From positions 186,001 to 250,000 of the forward strand of contig NZ_AIDW01000004.1 of NCBI RefSeq assembly GCF_000251145.1: a stretch of DNA of 64,000 nt. Direction: 5' to 3'. A program made the translations under genes and the position numbers. This document shows, piece by piece, positions 31,460 through 39,896 of this stretch. The notes below the pieces were generated by a model. It did no database searches. It worked only from the letters and a program-made list of their open reading frames with translations, and had not been told where the DNA came from. Source of the DNA: Sphingomonas sp. PAMC 26621. GTDB taxonomy: Bacteria > Pseudomonadota > Alphaproteobacteria > Sphingomonadales > Sphingomonadaceae. The stretch's first letter is position 1, and each line of letters starts with the position of its first letter.

Positions 31460-32224
31460 ATGAAGACCATTTTTGCGATTGCGGGCGGCGCGCTGTTGCT
31501 GTCCGGCTGCGGCGCGGTCGGGCGGCTGCAGACGATCGGCAAGGCACCCAGGATGTCGCCCACGCAAATGACCGAGACCGTCGCCGCCGAACCTTCGCTG
31601 GGGCAGGCGGGCGCGACGCTGCGGCGCGAGGCGCGGACCCCGGGAACGGGCTATGCCGCCACCCCGGCCCGCCCGGTCACCGCCTCGCTGTTCCGCGCGG
31701 GCGCCGCCGCCTTCCTTGCTGACCAGCGCGCGACCCGGACCGGCGACATCCTGACGATCCGGATCAACATCGCGGACAAGGCCGAGGTCGGCAACAACAC
31801 CACGCGCAACCGCACCGGATCCGAGAACGCCAGTGTCGGCAGCCTGCTCGGCCTGCAGAAGCTGCTGCCCAAGAGCATCGACCCGACCAATCTGGCGAGC
31901 ACCAGCAGCAAGTCCGCCTCGGCCGGCGGCGGCAACATCAGCCGGTCGGAGACGATCAGCATGACGATGTCCGCGATCGTCACCGACGTCCTGCCCAACG
32001 GCAATCTGGCGGTGCGGGGACGGCAGGAGGTGCGCGTCAACAACGAGCTGCGCGAGCTGATCGTCACCGGCTTCGTCCGCCCGCAGGACATCGCACGCGA
32101 CAATTCGGTGCTCCATTCGCAGATCGCCGAGGCGCGCATCAGCTACGGCGGGCGCGGGCAATTGTCCGATGCGCAGCAGGCGCGCTGGGGCCAGCAGATC
32201 TACGACGCGTTGTTCCCGTTCTGA
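31460..32224 (+). CDS. flgH: Flagellar L-ring lipoprotein FlgH
   Basis: 254 residues, a little longer than enterobacterial FlgH. Lipobox LLSGC with Cys17. Family motifs are SLFRAGAAAFLADQRATRTG, DILTIRINIADKAEVGNNTT, NVLPNGNLAVRG-like (DVLPNGNLAVRGRQEVRVNN), GFVRPQDIARDNSV, and ISYGGRGQLSDAQQARWGQQ at the end. FlgH forms the outer-membrane bushing. The ATG at 31460 follows AGGGACAG; the ATG six bases upstream runs straight into a stop. Confidence 0.97.
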   Translation: MKTIFAIAGGALLLSGCGAVGRLQTIGKAPRMSPTQMTETVAAEPSLGQAGATLRREARTPGTGYAATPARPVTASLFRAGAAAFLADQRATRTGDILTIRINIADKAEVGNNTTRNRTGSENASVGSLLGLQKLLPKSIDPTNLASTSSKSASAGGGNISRSETISMTMSAIVTDVLPNGNLAVRGRQEVRVNNELRELIVTGFVRPQDIARDNSVLHSQIAEARISYGGRGQLSDAQQARWGQQIYDALFPF

Positions 32225-32264
32225 CGGCTACCGTTCTGCCCCTCCGACTACGGTCGGCTTCTTC

Positions 32265-32298
32265 GACGGGCGCGTGCAGCAAGGTGCACGCGCCCGTC
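32265..32298. terminator. Strong hairpin after flgH
   Basis: A perfect 14-bp stem (GACGGGCGCGTGCA / TGCACGCGCCCGTC) with a GCAAGG loop, 41 nt after the flgH stop. No T run follows, so it may be a transcript-stabilising 3' structure or a factor-assisted terminator rather than a simple intrinsic one. Confidence 0.65.
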
Positions 32299-32365
32299 AC
32301 CCGTTTCGGGCGGATTTAAGCGCATGCGCGCGTCCGGCAATGGTGGCGGCGTCTTACTATAGCCT

Positions 32366-32785
32366 ATGCAGCAAGATGGCTTTCCCCGGGTCAGAGAGAT
32401 CGTCGACGCGCTCGGCCTCAGGGTGCGCCTGTATGCCGAGCGGCACCCGGCGGGCGCGCGGATCATGGTCCAGCGGCCCGATGTCGCGGGGCAACCGCAG
32501 GCGACGCTCGATCTGCACGGTGCAGAAGTGCTGTGGGGGTTCCTGATGTCCGCGCGGCTGGCGGTCCCGGGCGTGCTCCCCGACGAACGGATTTTCGGCA
32601 CCTGGAGCGCAACGTTGCGGCTGGTGAGCGAGCCGGTCAGCCGGATCGAGCTCGAGACCGACCGGACCGGACCGCCGTTATGGATTCCCTGCACGCTGTG
32701 GGACTGTCTCTTCGCCGAACTGTGCCTGATCCTTGCACACGGCCGCGCCGATCCGAAAGTATTTCCCCGGCATGCGCTACAATAA
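32366..32785 (+). CDS. Hypothetical protein, soluble, unknown
   Basis: 139 residues, no signal peptide or membrane segment. The sequence looks like a folded beta-rich domain: VRLYAERHPAGARIMVQRPD, then QATLDLHGAEVLWGFLMSAR, FGTWSATLRLVSEP and a Cys/Leu-rich C-terminal helix CTLWDCLFAELCLILAHG. I do not recognise a family. The ATG at 32366 comes a few bases after ACTATAGCC, distantly like the flagellar elements. It lies between the flagellar block and the two-component system, with its own upstream gap holding the flgH hairpin. Confidence 0.6.
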   Translation: MQQDGFPRVREIVDALGLRVRLYAERHPAGARIMVQRPDVAGQPQATLDLHGAEVLWGFLMSARLAVPGVLPDERIFGTWSATLRLVSEPVSRIELETDRTGPPLWIPCTLWDCLFAELCLILAHGRADPKVFPRHALQ

Positions 32786-32880
32786 GAGTACATACAACAG
32801 TAGTTGTCCAGTATATCTTGGCGCTGCGTGGGGGCCTATACCCATCGGGTCGTTGAACGGCCTGTTTTGTAGGATGTACG

Positions 32881-33264
32881 ATGTACGCATTCGATCATAA
32901 CGCCTTCGCCAGCACGCCGGCCGGTCAAGCCGTTCCTATCGGTCCGCAACCGCAGTTCCGGGTCACGCTTACCTTCGTGCTGGACGATGAAAGCGCCTTA
33001 TGGTCGGCCGCGCGACAGCGCCTGCTTGCGGACGGCCTGACGACCGACGAGATGGTCCACGAGACGATCGGCCCCCCCGATGCTCCGTCGCTCGAGGACT
33101 GTCTCGCCGTTCTGTGCGACCCCGCGGCCTTCCTCCGCATGGTGCCGGTTCCGGGCTGCCATGCCGATGATTTCTGGATCGATACGATCCCGGGGCTGCC
33201 CGGGCACGACGCGCGCGGAACCCCGCGCAGCGTTTCCCTGCCCGGCGCGGGCATCGGTTCCTGA
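32881..33264 (+). CDS. Hypothetical protein, soluble, unknown
   Basis: 127 residues from an ATG with TAGGA six bases upstream. No membrane or export signal. Features are a beta-type segment PQFRVTLTFVLDDESALWSA, a helix RQRLLADGLTTDEMVHETIG and the patch LEDCLAVLCDPAAFLRMVPV with GCHADDFWID. Not recognised. It is 88 bp upstream of the response regulator on the same strand and could be co-transcribed with it. Confidence 0.55.
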   Translation: MYAFDHNAFASTPAGQAVPIGPQPQFRVTLTFVLDDESALWSAARQRLLADGLTTDEMVHETIGPPDAPSLEDCLAVLCDPAAFLRMVPVPGCHADDFWIDTIPGLPGHDARGTPRSVSLPGAGIGS

Positions 33265-33352
33265 GCTGCGGTCGTCCGCGCGATTGCATTTGTAACCTCC
33301 GCCCGAACAGGCGATGGCTCTGGCGCGATTTTGCGTCAGGGAACCACCGATC

Positions 33353-34030
33353 ATGCGTCTTCTGGTCGTCGAGGATGATGCCCGCGCGGCACGGATGCTG
33401 GTCAGCGATCTGGCCGAGCTCGGGCATCACAGCGTGGTGGCCGAGGACGGGCGCATCGCCTTGCTGCGCGCGACCGAAGATCCGTTCGACGCGGTGCTGC
33501 TGGATGTGATGCTCCCGCATGTCGATGGGGTCGGGGTGGCGACCGCGTTGCGCGAACGAGGTGTGAGCGTCCCGATCGTGATGCTCACTGCGCTCGGCGA
33601 TCTCGAACAGCGCCTTGCCGGGCTGGATGCCGGTGCCGACGATTATCTCGTGAAGCCCGCCGCGCCGACCGAGATCGAGGCGCGAATCCGCGCAATCCTG
33701 CGCCGTACAGCGCGCGCGACCGACAGCGGGCTGATGCGCGCGGGGGATATCGAGGTCAACGAGGTCAAGCATCGCGTGGTCCGCGGCGGCCGCGTGCTGA
33801 GCTTGCCGAAACTCGAGTTCGACATGTTGTGCGAACTGATCCGCAACAAGAACAGCGTCGTCACGCGGCAGATGTTCTACAAGACGGTGTGGGACTATGA
33901 TTTCGAGCCCGCCACCAACATCGTCGAATCCTATATCCGGCGAGTCCGCGCGCAATTGTGCGCCGCCGACGAACCCGACCCGATCGTGACGATCCGCGGG
34001 GTCGGCTACATGCTCGTCGACCAGGGATGA
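33353..34030 (+). CDS. OmpR-family response regulator
   Basis: 225 residues. The receiver domain (1-118) has the acidic pair E7-D8-D9, phospho-acceptor D51 (LLDVMLP), the Thr of VMLTALG and the Lys of YLVKPAA. The winged-helix DNA-binding domain (about 128-222) shows LSLPKLEFDMLCELIRN and ESYIRRVRAQL to TIRGVGYMLVD. The ATG at 33353 is chosen over an upstream ATG because the receiver starts exactly there. The stop overlaps the histidine kinase start (ATGA). Confidence 0.95.
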   Translation: MRLLVVEDDARAARMLVSDLAELGHHSVVAEDGRIALLRATEDPFDAVLLDVMLPHVDGVGVATALRERGVSVPIVMLTALGDLEQRLAGLDAGADDYLVKPAAPTEIEARIRAILRRTARATDSGLMRAGDIEVNEVKHRVVRGGRVLSLPKLEFDMLCELIRNKNSVVTRQMFYKTVWDYDFEPATNIVESYIRRVRAQLCAADEPDPIVTIRGVGYMLVDQG

Positions 34031-35373
34031 GGTTCCGCCCGCGCTCGTTCCGCGCGACGGTGGCGGTTTATGTGGGGGTGATCTTCGTCGCGCTGATCGC
34101 GGTCCGCGTGACCAACCAAGTGATCGTGCACGACGCGCTCAACCGTGCGGTCGATCGACGGCTGGAAGAGGAGATGGACGAGATCGCGGGTCCTCCGCGC
34201 GACGCCACGGTGGCAACGATGGCGCAGCGGATCGCGGCGAAGCAAGCCACGCACGAAAGCGCCGATCTCATCTTCCTGCTGCGTGACCCGGCAGGCCGCG
34301 CCGTCGCCGGGAAGCTCCGGCTCGCGGCTCCGCCACCGGTTGGTTTTTCGGACGTCGGCGATATCGCGGGCGTCGACGGCGTCGCACACGGCCGCGTGCT
34401 GGTTGCGCGCGTGACCGGGGGCGCGAGCCTGACGATCGTTTCCGACAATGATGTCGTCGACGGGTTCGACGCGCTACTGTTTCAGGTCCAGCTTGCCAGC
34501 CTCGCGATCGGATTGCTGGTCTTTGCGGGGGGCGCGGCGGCGATCGTCTGGGAAGTCAGCCGCCGTCTCCGCGCAATGCAGCGGACGTTCGATTCGGTCA
34601 TGGCGGGGAACCTCGCCAGCCGCATCCCGGTCGACGGCTCGGGCAGCGAGTTCGACCGGCAGGCCGCTGCCTTCAACGCGATGCTCGACCGGATCGACGC
34701 GCTGATGGCGAACGTCAAACACGCCGCGCGCGACGTCGCGCATGAATTGAAAAGCCCGCTTGCGCGGCTGCGCAACCGTGTCGCGGGGCTTGAGCGACGC
34801 GCGCGGGATTCACCGTTCGCGGTGGATAGCGCCGCGATCCTCGCCGAGACCGACGAACTGCTCGAGCTGTTCGCCAGCCTGATGCGGCTGTGGGAGATCG
34901 AGGGCGGGGAACGCCGCGGGCGATTCGGCGCGGTCGACGTGGCGCAGCTCGCGCACGAGGTCGGCGACACGCTGCGCCCGGTGGCGGAGGACCGCGGGGA
35001 CCGGCTGACGGTCAGTGCGACCGGGCCGGCGCTGGTGCGCGGCGATATGCGGCTGCTGCGCCAGCTGGTGGTCAACCTCGTCGAAAACGCAATCCGACAC
35101 ACGCCGGAGGGGGCGCAGGTCGCAATCGACGTGCGGCCCGGCGCCGGGTGGGTCGCCATAAGCGTCGTGGACGACGGCACCGGCATTCCGGCCGAAGCGC
35201 ATGCCACCGTCATCTTGCGGTTCGGCCGGCTGGAGACCGCCGCGGACCGCCCAGGGCAGGGCCTTGGGCTGACGCTGGTCGACGCGATCGCGCGGCTTCA
35301 TGGCGGGGCGTTGCGGCTGGAAGATGCGGCACCCGGGCTGCGCGCCGTGGTCACGCTTCCCGCGCAGGCATGA
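34027..35373 (+). CDS. Sensor histidine kinase (EnvZ/QseC-like layout)
   Basis: 448 residues. Transmembrane helices at about 9-28 and 152-175 flank a periplasmic sensor of about 120 residues. HAMP (about 176-228) is followed by the dimerisation helix with H239 (DVAHELKSPLARLRNR) and the ATPase domain: N-box VNLVENAIRHTPEG, G1 VDDGTGIP, F-box ILRFGRLE and G2 GQGLGLTLV. It partners the response regulator before it. No signal can be deduced. The gene ends five bases before a terminator shared with the convergent TonB receptor. Confidence 0.95.
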   Translation: MRFRPRSFRATVAVYVGVIFVALIAVRVTNQVIVHDALNRAVDRRLEEEMDEIAGPPRDATVATMAQRIAAKQATHESADLIFLLRDPAGRAVAGKLRLAAPPPVGFSDVGDIAGVDGVAHGRVLVARVTGGASLTIVSDNDVVDGFDALLFQVQLASLAIGLLVFAGGAAAIVWEVSRRLRAMQRTFDSVMAGNLASRIPVDGSGSEFDRQAAAFNAMLDRIDALMANVKHAARDVAHELKSPLARLRNRVAGLERRARDSPFAVDSAAILAETDELLELFASLMRLWEIEGGERRGRFGAVDVAQLAHEVGDTLRPVAEDRGDRLTVSATGPALVRGDMRLLRQLVVNLVENAIRHTPEGAQVAIDVRPGAGWVAISVVDDGTGIPAEAHATVILRFGRLETAADRPGQGLGLTLVDAIARLHGGALRLEDAAPGLRAVVTLPAQA

Positions 35374-35405
35374 AAAACCCGGCCCGAGCATGCGCTCGGG
35401 CCGGG
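35373..35405 (-). terminator. Terminator between the histidine kinase and the TonB receptor
   Basis: A 12-bp stem (CCCGGCCCGAGC / GCTCGGGCCGGG) with an ATGC loop. The AAAAA at 35373-35377 is the T run for minus-strand transcription, so it mainly terminates the receptor gene; the strong hairpin may also act on the other strand. Confidence 0.88.
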
Positions 35406-35434
35406 TCGTCAGATGCCCGTCGTGATCGGAACGA

Positions 35435-38086
35435 TCAGAACTTGGCCGAGAGCTCCAGGCCCCAGGTCCGCGGCGGGTTGAAGTTGCCGTAATCGCCGAG
35501 GATGCCGCCGTAGTTGGTGGAGATCAACTGACCGTTGGCACCGATGTTCTGGACCGGCCCGGAGTTCGCCGCCGAGCGACGGTAGACGTACGTCGTGTCG
35601 AGCAGGTTGCGCGCCCACACCGCGACGGTGACCTTGTTATGGTCGTTCACCGAGATGTCGGCGAGCGCAAGGCGACCGTTCATCACGAAGCTCGCATCGG
35701 TCTTGGTCGGCTCGAGCTGGAAGCTGTACTGGCTGCTCGCATAGTTGCCGTCGAGATGCAGGCGGACGCTGGCATCGCCGATGTGGATCGGCGTGACATA
35801 GTCGATCGCGCCGGATGCCGCATTGTTAGGCGTGTAGACGATGTACAGCTGCTGCAGACCACCACCCAGCGGGCTGATCGCCGACGGCGCCTTCCAGTAG
35901 GTGTAGGCATAGGAACCGGTCAGCGTCAGTTCCGGGAACGGCTTCACCGTCAGATCGGCTTCGATGCCGCGGATCTTGCTGTTGCCGGCATTGACGGTCT
36001 GCTCGATGTGGCTGCCGTTGGTGACGCTCGAACCGTTCGTATCGAAATAATCGAAGTCGAACTGGGTGTTCTTGCGATCCATGATGTAGCCGGCGAGGTT
36101 CAAGCGCGCGCGATGCTGCAGGAAGTCCATCTTCGCGCCGACTTCATACGACTTGACCGATTCAGGACCGAAGGCGTTGAACTGGAGCGAACGGTCGTTC
36201 GCACCACCGGCACGGAAGCCCGTTGCATACTTTGCGTAGAGGTGAACGTCCGGCGTTGCGTCGAACGCGATGTTGATCATCGGGTCGAAGCGGCTGATGT
36301 TGCTCTTGAACGTGAACGGCGTCGCGGTGCTGTTGGCGACCGTGGTGACGGGGTTCAGATCGGTCCGGTTGTTGACGACGTAGAGCAGACCGTGCCGATC
36401 GTCCTTCGTCCAGCGACCGCCAGCCGTGATGTGCACGACGTTGCCGAGCGCTTCCGGGGTGAAGGTCAAGTTGCCGAACACCGAGTAGTTGTGGTCCGTC
36501 GCCGCGCTGGCGCGGGTGATGAACTGGCAGCTGTTGCGGAATTGCGGCGCGGTGTTTGCCAGGCCGTTGTTGCACGACGGATCATACTGCTGATAACCCG
36601 AGTTCGCGGCGGTGATCGCCGAGGCATTGCCCGGGATCGGCGAGCGGACGGTGTAGGCGGTGCCGTCGGTGTTCCACTGGTTGCTGAGCGGGGTCGCGGC
36701 ATATTCGGACGCCTGCTCGGTGTAGTAATAGCCGCCGACGACATAATCGAACTGCGGGATGCTGCCGACTGCCTGGACTTCCTGGCTGAACTGATGCTGG
36801 CGCAGGAACGACAGGCTGTAGCGGCTGAACGTGCCGGTCGTGTTGATCGCGGTCGGGTTTGCGGTGTTGGGCACGAACGGCGCGAAGGTGCTGCGCTCCG
36901 GTCCGCCCGAGTTGTCCCACTGGTCGGTGCTGACGCCGCGCCATGCGGTGATCGAGCGCAGCTCGATCCAGGGTGCGAGCTTGTACTTCAGGTTGGCCGA
37001 GAAGCCATGCGTGATATCGACGCTGGGCTGCTGCGGTACGCCCACGTCGGCAACGGTCTGGCGATCGGGGTGAACCCCAACCAGCGGGCCCTTCGGTGCG
37101 ACGCAGATCTGGCGGCCGGCCGCGGTCTGGGCCGGCGTGATCGTCCCGCCGCAAGCAGCGCCGTTGAGCGTGAGTCCGCCCGCTGCATTGTACGTGCCGA
37201 CGGCGTAGTTGTTCGGGTTGTAGTTGAGCAGCTGGCTGTACTGCGGAGTGTTCTCGTCCTTCGCATAGTCATAGGCGAAGTCGGCGGTGAAGCCGTCGAT
37301 CGGCTGCCAGCGCGCGGCAGCGCGGCCGCCCTTGCGGTCGTAATAGTTCCAGCCGGTCGAACCCGTGAGCGGATCCTTCACGGTCGGATCCTGATGCTGG
37401 TAGACGCCATCGAACTTGAGCGAGATGTTGTAGAAGCTCGGCAGGTCGAGGTGAAGATCGGCGTTGTGGCTGCCATAGTTGCCGACGCCCGCGGTGACGC
37501 GACCGCCGAGGATGCCGGTCGGCGCCTTGGAGACGAGCGACAGCGCGCCGCCCTCGGTGTTGCGGCCGAACAGCGTGCCCTGCGGACCCTTGAGGACTTC
37601 GATCCGCTCGATGTCGAACAGCGCGGCGTTGAGGCCCTGCGTCTTTCCGAGCGCGATACCGTCGATGTAGACGCCGACGCCGCCGTCACGGGCGGTCTGG
37701 TTCTGGTCGTACGGAACGATGCCGCGGATGCCGATCGTCAGCGCCGACTGGCGCGCTTCGAAGGTCGCGACGCGGAGCGACGGGATCGAGCCATCCGCCA
37801 GGTTGAACAGGCTCTGGACGTGGCGATCGGCGATGCCCTGGCTGCTCAGTACGCTGATCGAGATCGGCGTCTTCTGCAGGTTGGTTTCGCGGCGAGTCGC
37901 GGTGACGACGATATCGCCGATCCCCTGCTGGTCGGTCGCGGCAGTCGCGGTCGGCGCGACATCGCCAGCAGGCGTCTGCGCGGCATCGGCAGCGGTCGTG
38001 GTCTGCGCCATGGCCGGCGCGGCGGTGAGGGCCAGCATCGCGCCACCCAGAAGCAACTGCAGGCGCAGGCCCGATCGAACAGTCAT
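35435..38086 (-). CDS. TonB-dependent outer-membrane receptor
   Basis: 883 residues. Signal peptide 1-27 (cleavage after AMA). The plug domain (about 57-185) opens with the TonB-box-like DIVVTATRRETN and has the landmarks RGIVPYDQNQ, VGVYIDGIALGKTQG, IERIEVLKGPQGTLFGRNTE and GGALSLVSKAPTG. A 22-strand barrel follows, ending in the aromatic WGLELSAKF. It imports large scarce substrates such as siderophores, carbohydrates or aromatics; nothing nearby fixes which. It has a 480-bp AT-rich upstream gap with palindromes and a terminator shared with the two-component system. Confidence 0.93.
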   Translation of the reverse strand: MTVRSGLRLQLLLGGAMLALTAAPAMAQTTTAADAAQTPAGDVAPTATAATDQQGIGDIVVTATRRETNLQKTPISISVLSSQGIADRHVQSLFNLADGSIPSLRVATFEARQSALTIGIRGIVPYDQNQTARDGGVGVYIDGIALGKTQGLNAALFDIERIEVLKGPQGTLFGRNTEGGALSLVSKAPTGILGGRVTAGVGNYGSHNADLHLDLPSFYNISLKFDGVYQHQDPTVKDPLTGSTGWNYYDRKGGRAAARWQPIDGFTADFAYDYAKDENTPQYSQLLNYNPNNYAVGTYNAAGGLTLNGAACGGTITPAQTAAGRQICVAPKGPLVGVHPDRQTVADVGVPQQPSVDITHGFSANLKYKLAPWIELRSITAWRGVSTDQWDNSGGPERSTFAPFVPNTANPTAINTTGTFSRYSLSFLRQHQFSQEVQAVGSIPQFDYVVGGYYYTEQASEYAATPLSNQWNTDGTAYTVRSPIPGNASAITAANSGYQQYDPSCNNGLANTAPQFRNSCQFITRASAATDHNYSVFGNLTFTPEALGNVVHITAGGRWTKDDRHGLLYVVNNRTDLNPVTTVANSTATPFTFKSNISRFDPMINIAFDATPDVHLYAKYATGFRAGGANDRSLQFNAFGPESVKSYEVGAKMDFLQHRARLNLAGYIMDRKNTQFDFDYFDTNGSSVTNGSHIEQTVNAGNSKIRGIEADLTVKPFPELTLTGSYAYTYWKAPSAISPLGGGLQQLYIVYTPNNAASGAIDYVTPIHIGDASVRLHLDGNYASSQYSFQLEPTKTDASFVMNGRLALADISVNDHNKVTVAVWARNLLDTTYVYRRSAANSGPVQNIGANGQLISTNYGGILGDYGNFNPPRTWGLELSAKF

Positions 38087-38570
38087 TGTGAATTCCCCTG
38101 AACCCTGAGACGTGTCTCATCCCGGTCCAGCGCCCGCTACAGAGCGATTAGGTCATCATTGTTACAGTCACGGTAACATGCGGGTTTCACCTCTGTCATG
38201 TTCGCGTCATGTTGCAGTTATGGATTCTGATCTCAGAACGTATGCAAGTTAAGTAGTCCAAATCATAATATCCCTATCCATTGGACGAGATGAAAATCTG
38301 CTAAGTCAAACTATAAAGCTGTTACCAAGATGAAGTAAGAAGATCGTCGATCATGCAAGAAAGCGACTTATCGGCAGCTATAGCTAGAGACCGCAACGGG
38401 ACATACTTGAAGAAGTCCCCTTTCGCTTGCCACATCCAAACTGCATCGGCGCAGGATACCGTTGCAGAAGCGTCACACTCGCCCGGGAAACGCCTCGGGA
38501 AATGCCTAGGGTCCTGAATCAGCCACGCCCCCCGCGATCTTTTGCGGTGAAGCGGCGCTGCACCGCCTGA
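38087..38570. other. 484-bp non-coding, AT-rich gap upstream of the TonB receptor
   Basis: No supportable gene on either strand. The part nearest the receptor holds two inverted repeats, TGAGAC-GT-GTCTCA (38106-38119) and TGTTAC-7 nt-GTAACA (38160-38178), plus the tandem words TCATGTT/CGCG/TCATGTT around 38196-38214; these are candidate operators. From about 38215 to 38460 the base composition is clearly poorer in G+C than the rest of the window. I see no tRNA, RNA gene or mobile element. Confidence 0.6.
38160..38178. promoter_or_regulatory. Inverted repeat TGTTAC-N7-GTAACA upstream of the TonB receptor
   Basis: Perfect 6-bp arms about 75-90 bp upstream of the receptor ATG on the minus strand. 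Likely an operator for a dimeric regulator; the regulator is unknown. Confidence 0.45.
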
Positions 38571-39896
38571 TCAGCCTGCATCGCGGAGCGCATCCCGCGT
38601 CATCCGTGCGTCGGGTAAGCGCGTCGACTCGATCGGACCAGGCGTGGTTTCGTCCGAAATGGGCCGGTACAGCAGCACCACCAATAGTGCGACGCTCGAA
38701 CAGCCCACCATCCCCGCGAGCGTCGCCCCGGGAGACCTGGCGAGCGTCAGCGCGATCACCGTCGGGGCCAGCGCCTGCCCGAGCTTGCGCGCGATATTGG
38801 CGAGCGCATACACTCGCCCGGCATAGCCCCCGCCTTCCATCTCCCGTTCGCATTCGGCGACCGCAGCGGGGACGAGCGACCAGAACATGACCGAAATGCC
38901 GCAGCCGGCAACGATCGCAACGCACGTCAGCACGATGACCGCGGCGACATTCTCCCGCAGCAGATACGTCAATACGGTCGCCGCCACCTGCAGCGCCGCG
39001 CCGACGAGGAGGGTCGACGGCCGCCCGATCCGGGTGCCGACCATCGCCCATCCCGGGGTCGTCACGAGCAGCGCCGTCGCCGGGGCGAGCGCCACGAACA
39101 GCCCGAGCCGGGGCGCGCCGATTTCCTCGAACAGGAACAGCAGCGACTTGTTGATCACCGTCACCGCAAGCCCCGCCGCAAGGATGGTTGCGAGCAACCG
39201 ACGCAGCGCGGGGGAGTATCGCAGCAACCCGACGGTCGCCCGGGCACCGCGCCACAGGCTCGCGGTCTCGCCGATCGGTCGTGGTCGTGTCGGCGCGGGA
39301 ACCCGTTCGCGCACGCCAAGGAACGTCGCGAGGAACGCCGGAAGCGCAAGCACCGCGAGGAGCAGTGCGCCGCTGCGAAAATCGGTCGTCCCCTGCGCGG
39401 TCGGCAGCAGCGCAAAGACAAGCGCGGCAATCAGGCCACCGATCGCGGCCCCCTGCATCCGCGCGCTGCTCAACGCGAGATGGTCGGCCGGGTCGGTCGA
39501 GATCCGTGCGGTCAGTGCACCATAAGGGATGTTGCCGATGCCGTAAGCAATCCGCAGCGCAAGATAGACCGCGAGCGCGACAGGCGGGATCCACGCCCGG
39601 GGCACAGGCAAGGGCGCGAACGCCAAGGCGAGCAGCAGCACCGACAGCGGCCCGCCCGCCAGAACCCATAACCGGAGCGGGATGCGCGGTGCGGCACGAT
39701 CCGCGATCGCGCCGACGAGCGGATCGATTCCCCAGTCGACCACCGCGCCGACCAGGAAGATCGCCGAGGCGACCGCCGGCGCGATTCCGAGCGTGCGGAT
39801 GTAATAGAACAGCAGGTAGAGCTCGACCGATTGCCATACGAAGTTGAAGCCGAGATCCCCGGCGGCATAGCTCCAGCGTTCGCGGCGGGAAATCAT
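38571..39896 (-). CDS. GPH-type sugar:cation symporter (MFS, MelB-like)
   Basis: 441 residues with 12 hydrophobic segments. GPH marks are the start SYAAGDLGFNFVWQSVELYL, LVGAVVDWGIDPLVGAIADR after helix 2, and RIAYGIGNIPYGALTA in the first half. This family carries glycosides, pentosides and hexuronides with H+ or Na+. The ATG overlaps the stop of the LacI-type regulator (ATGA), so regulator and permease are coupled, and the divergent TonB receptor and GH1 enzyme complete an uptake and hydrolysis pathway, probably for a beta-glucoside. The C-terminal 35 residues are cytoplasmic and charged. Confidence 0.88.
   Translation of the reverse strand: MISRRERWSYAAGDLGFNFVWQSVELYLLFYYIRTLGIAPAVASAIFLVGAVVDWGIDPLVGAIADRAAPRIPLRLWVLAGGPLSVLLLALAFAPLPVPRAWIPPVALAVYLALRIAYGIGNIPYGALTARISTDPADHLALSSARMQGAAIGGLIAALVFALLPTAQGTTDFRSGALLLAVLALPAFLATFLGVRERVPAPTRPRPIGETASLWRGARATVGLLRYSPALRRLLATILAAGLAVTVINKSLLFLFEEIGAPRLGLFVALAPATALLVTTPGWAMVGTRIGRPSTLLVGAALQVAATVLTYLLRENVAAVIVLTCVAIVAGCGISVMFWSLVPAAVAECEREMEGGGYAGRVYALANIARKLGQALAPTVIALTLARSPGATLAGMVGCSSVALLVVLLYRPISDETTPGPIESTRLPDARMTRDALRDAG

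Noticed and set aside
35639-38101. 820-residue open frame antisense to the first TonB receptor
   Set aside because: Same antisense artefact; the sense strand is a full TonB receptor.
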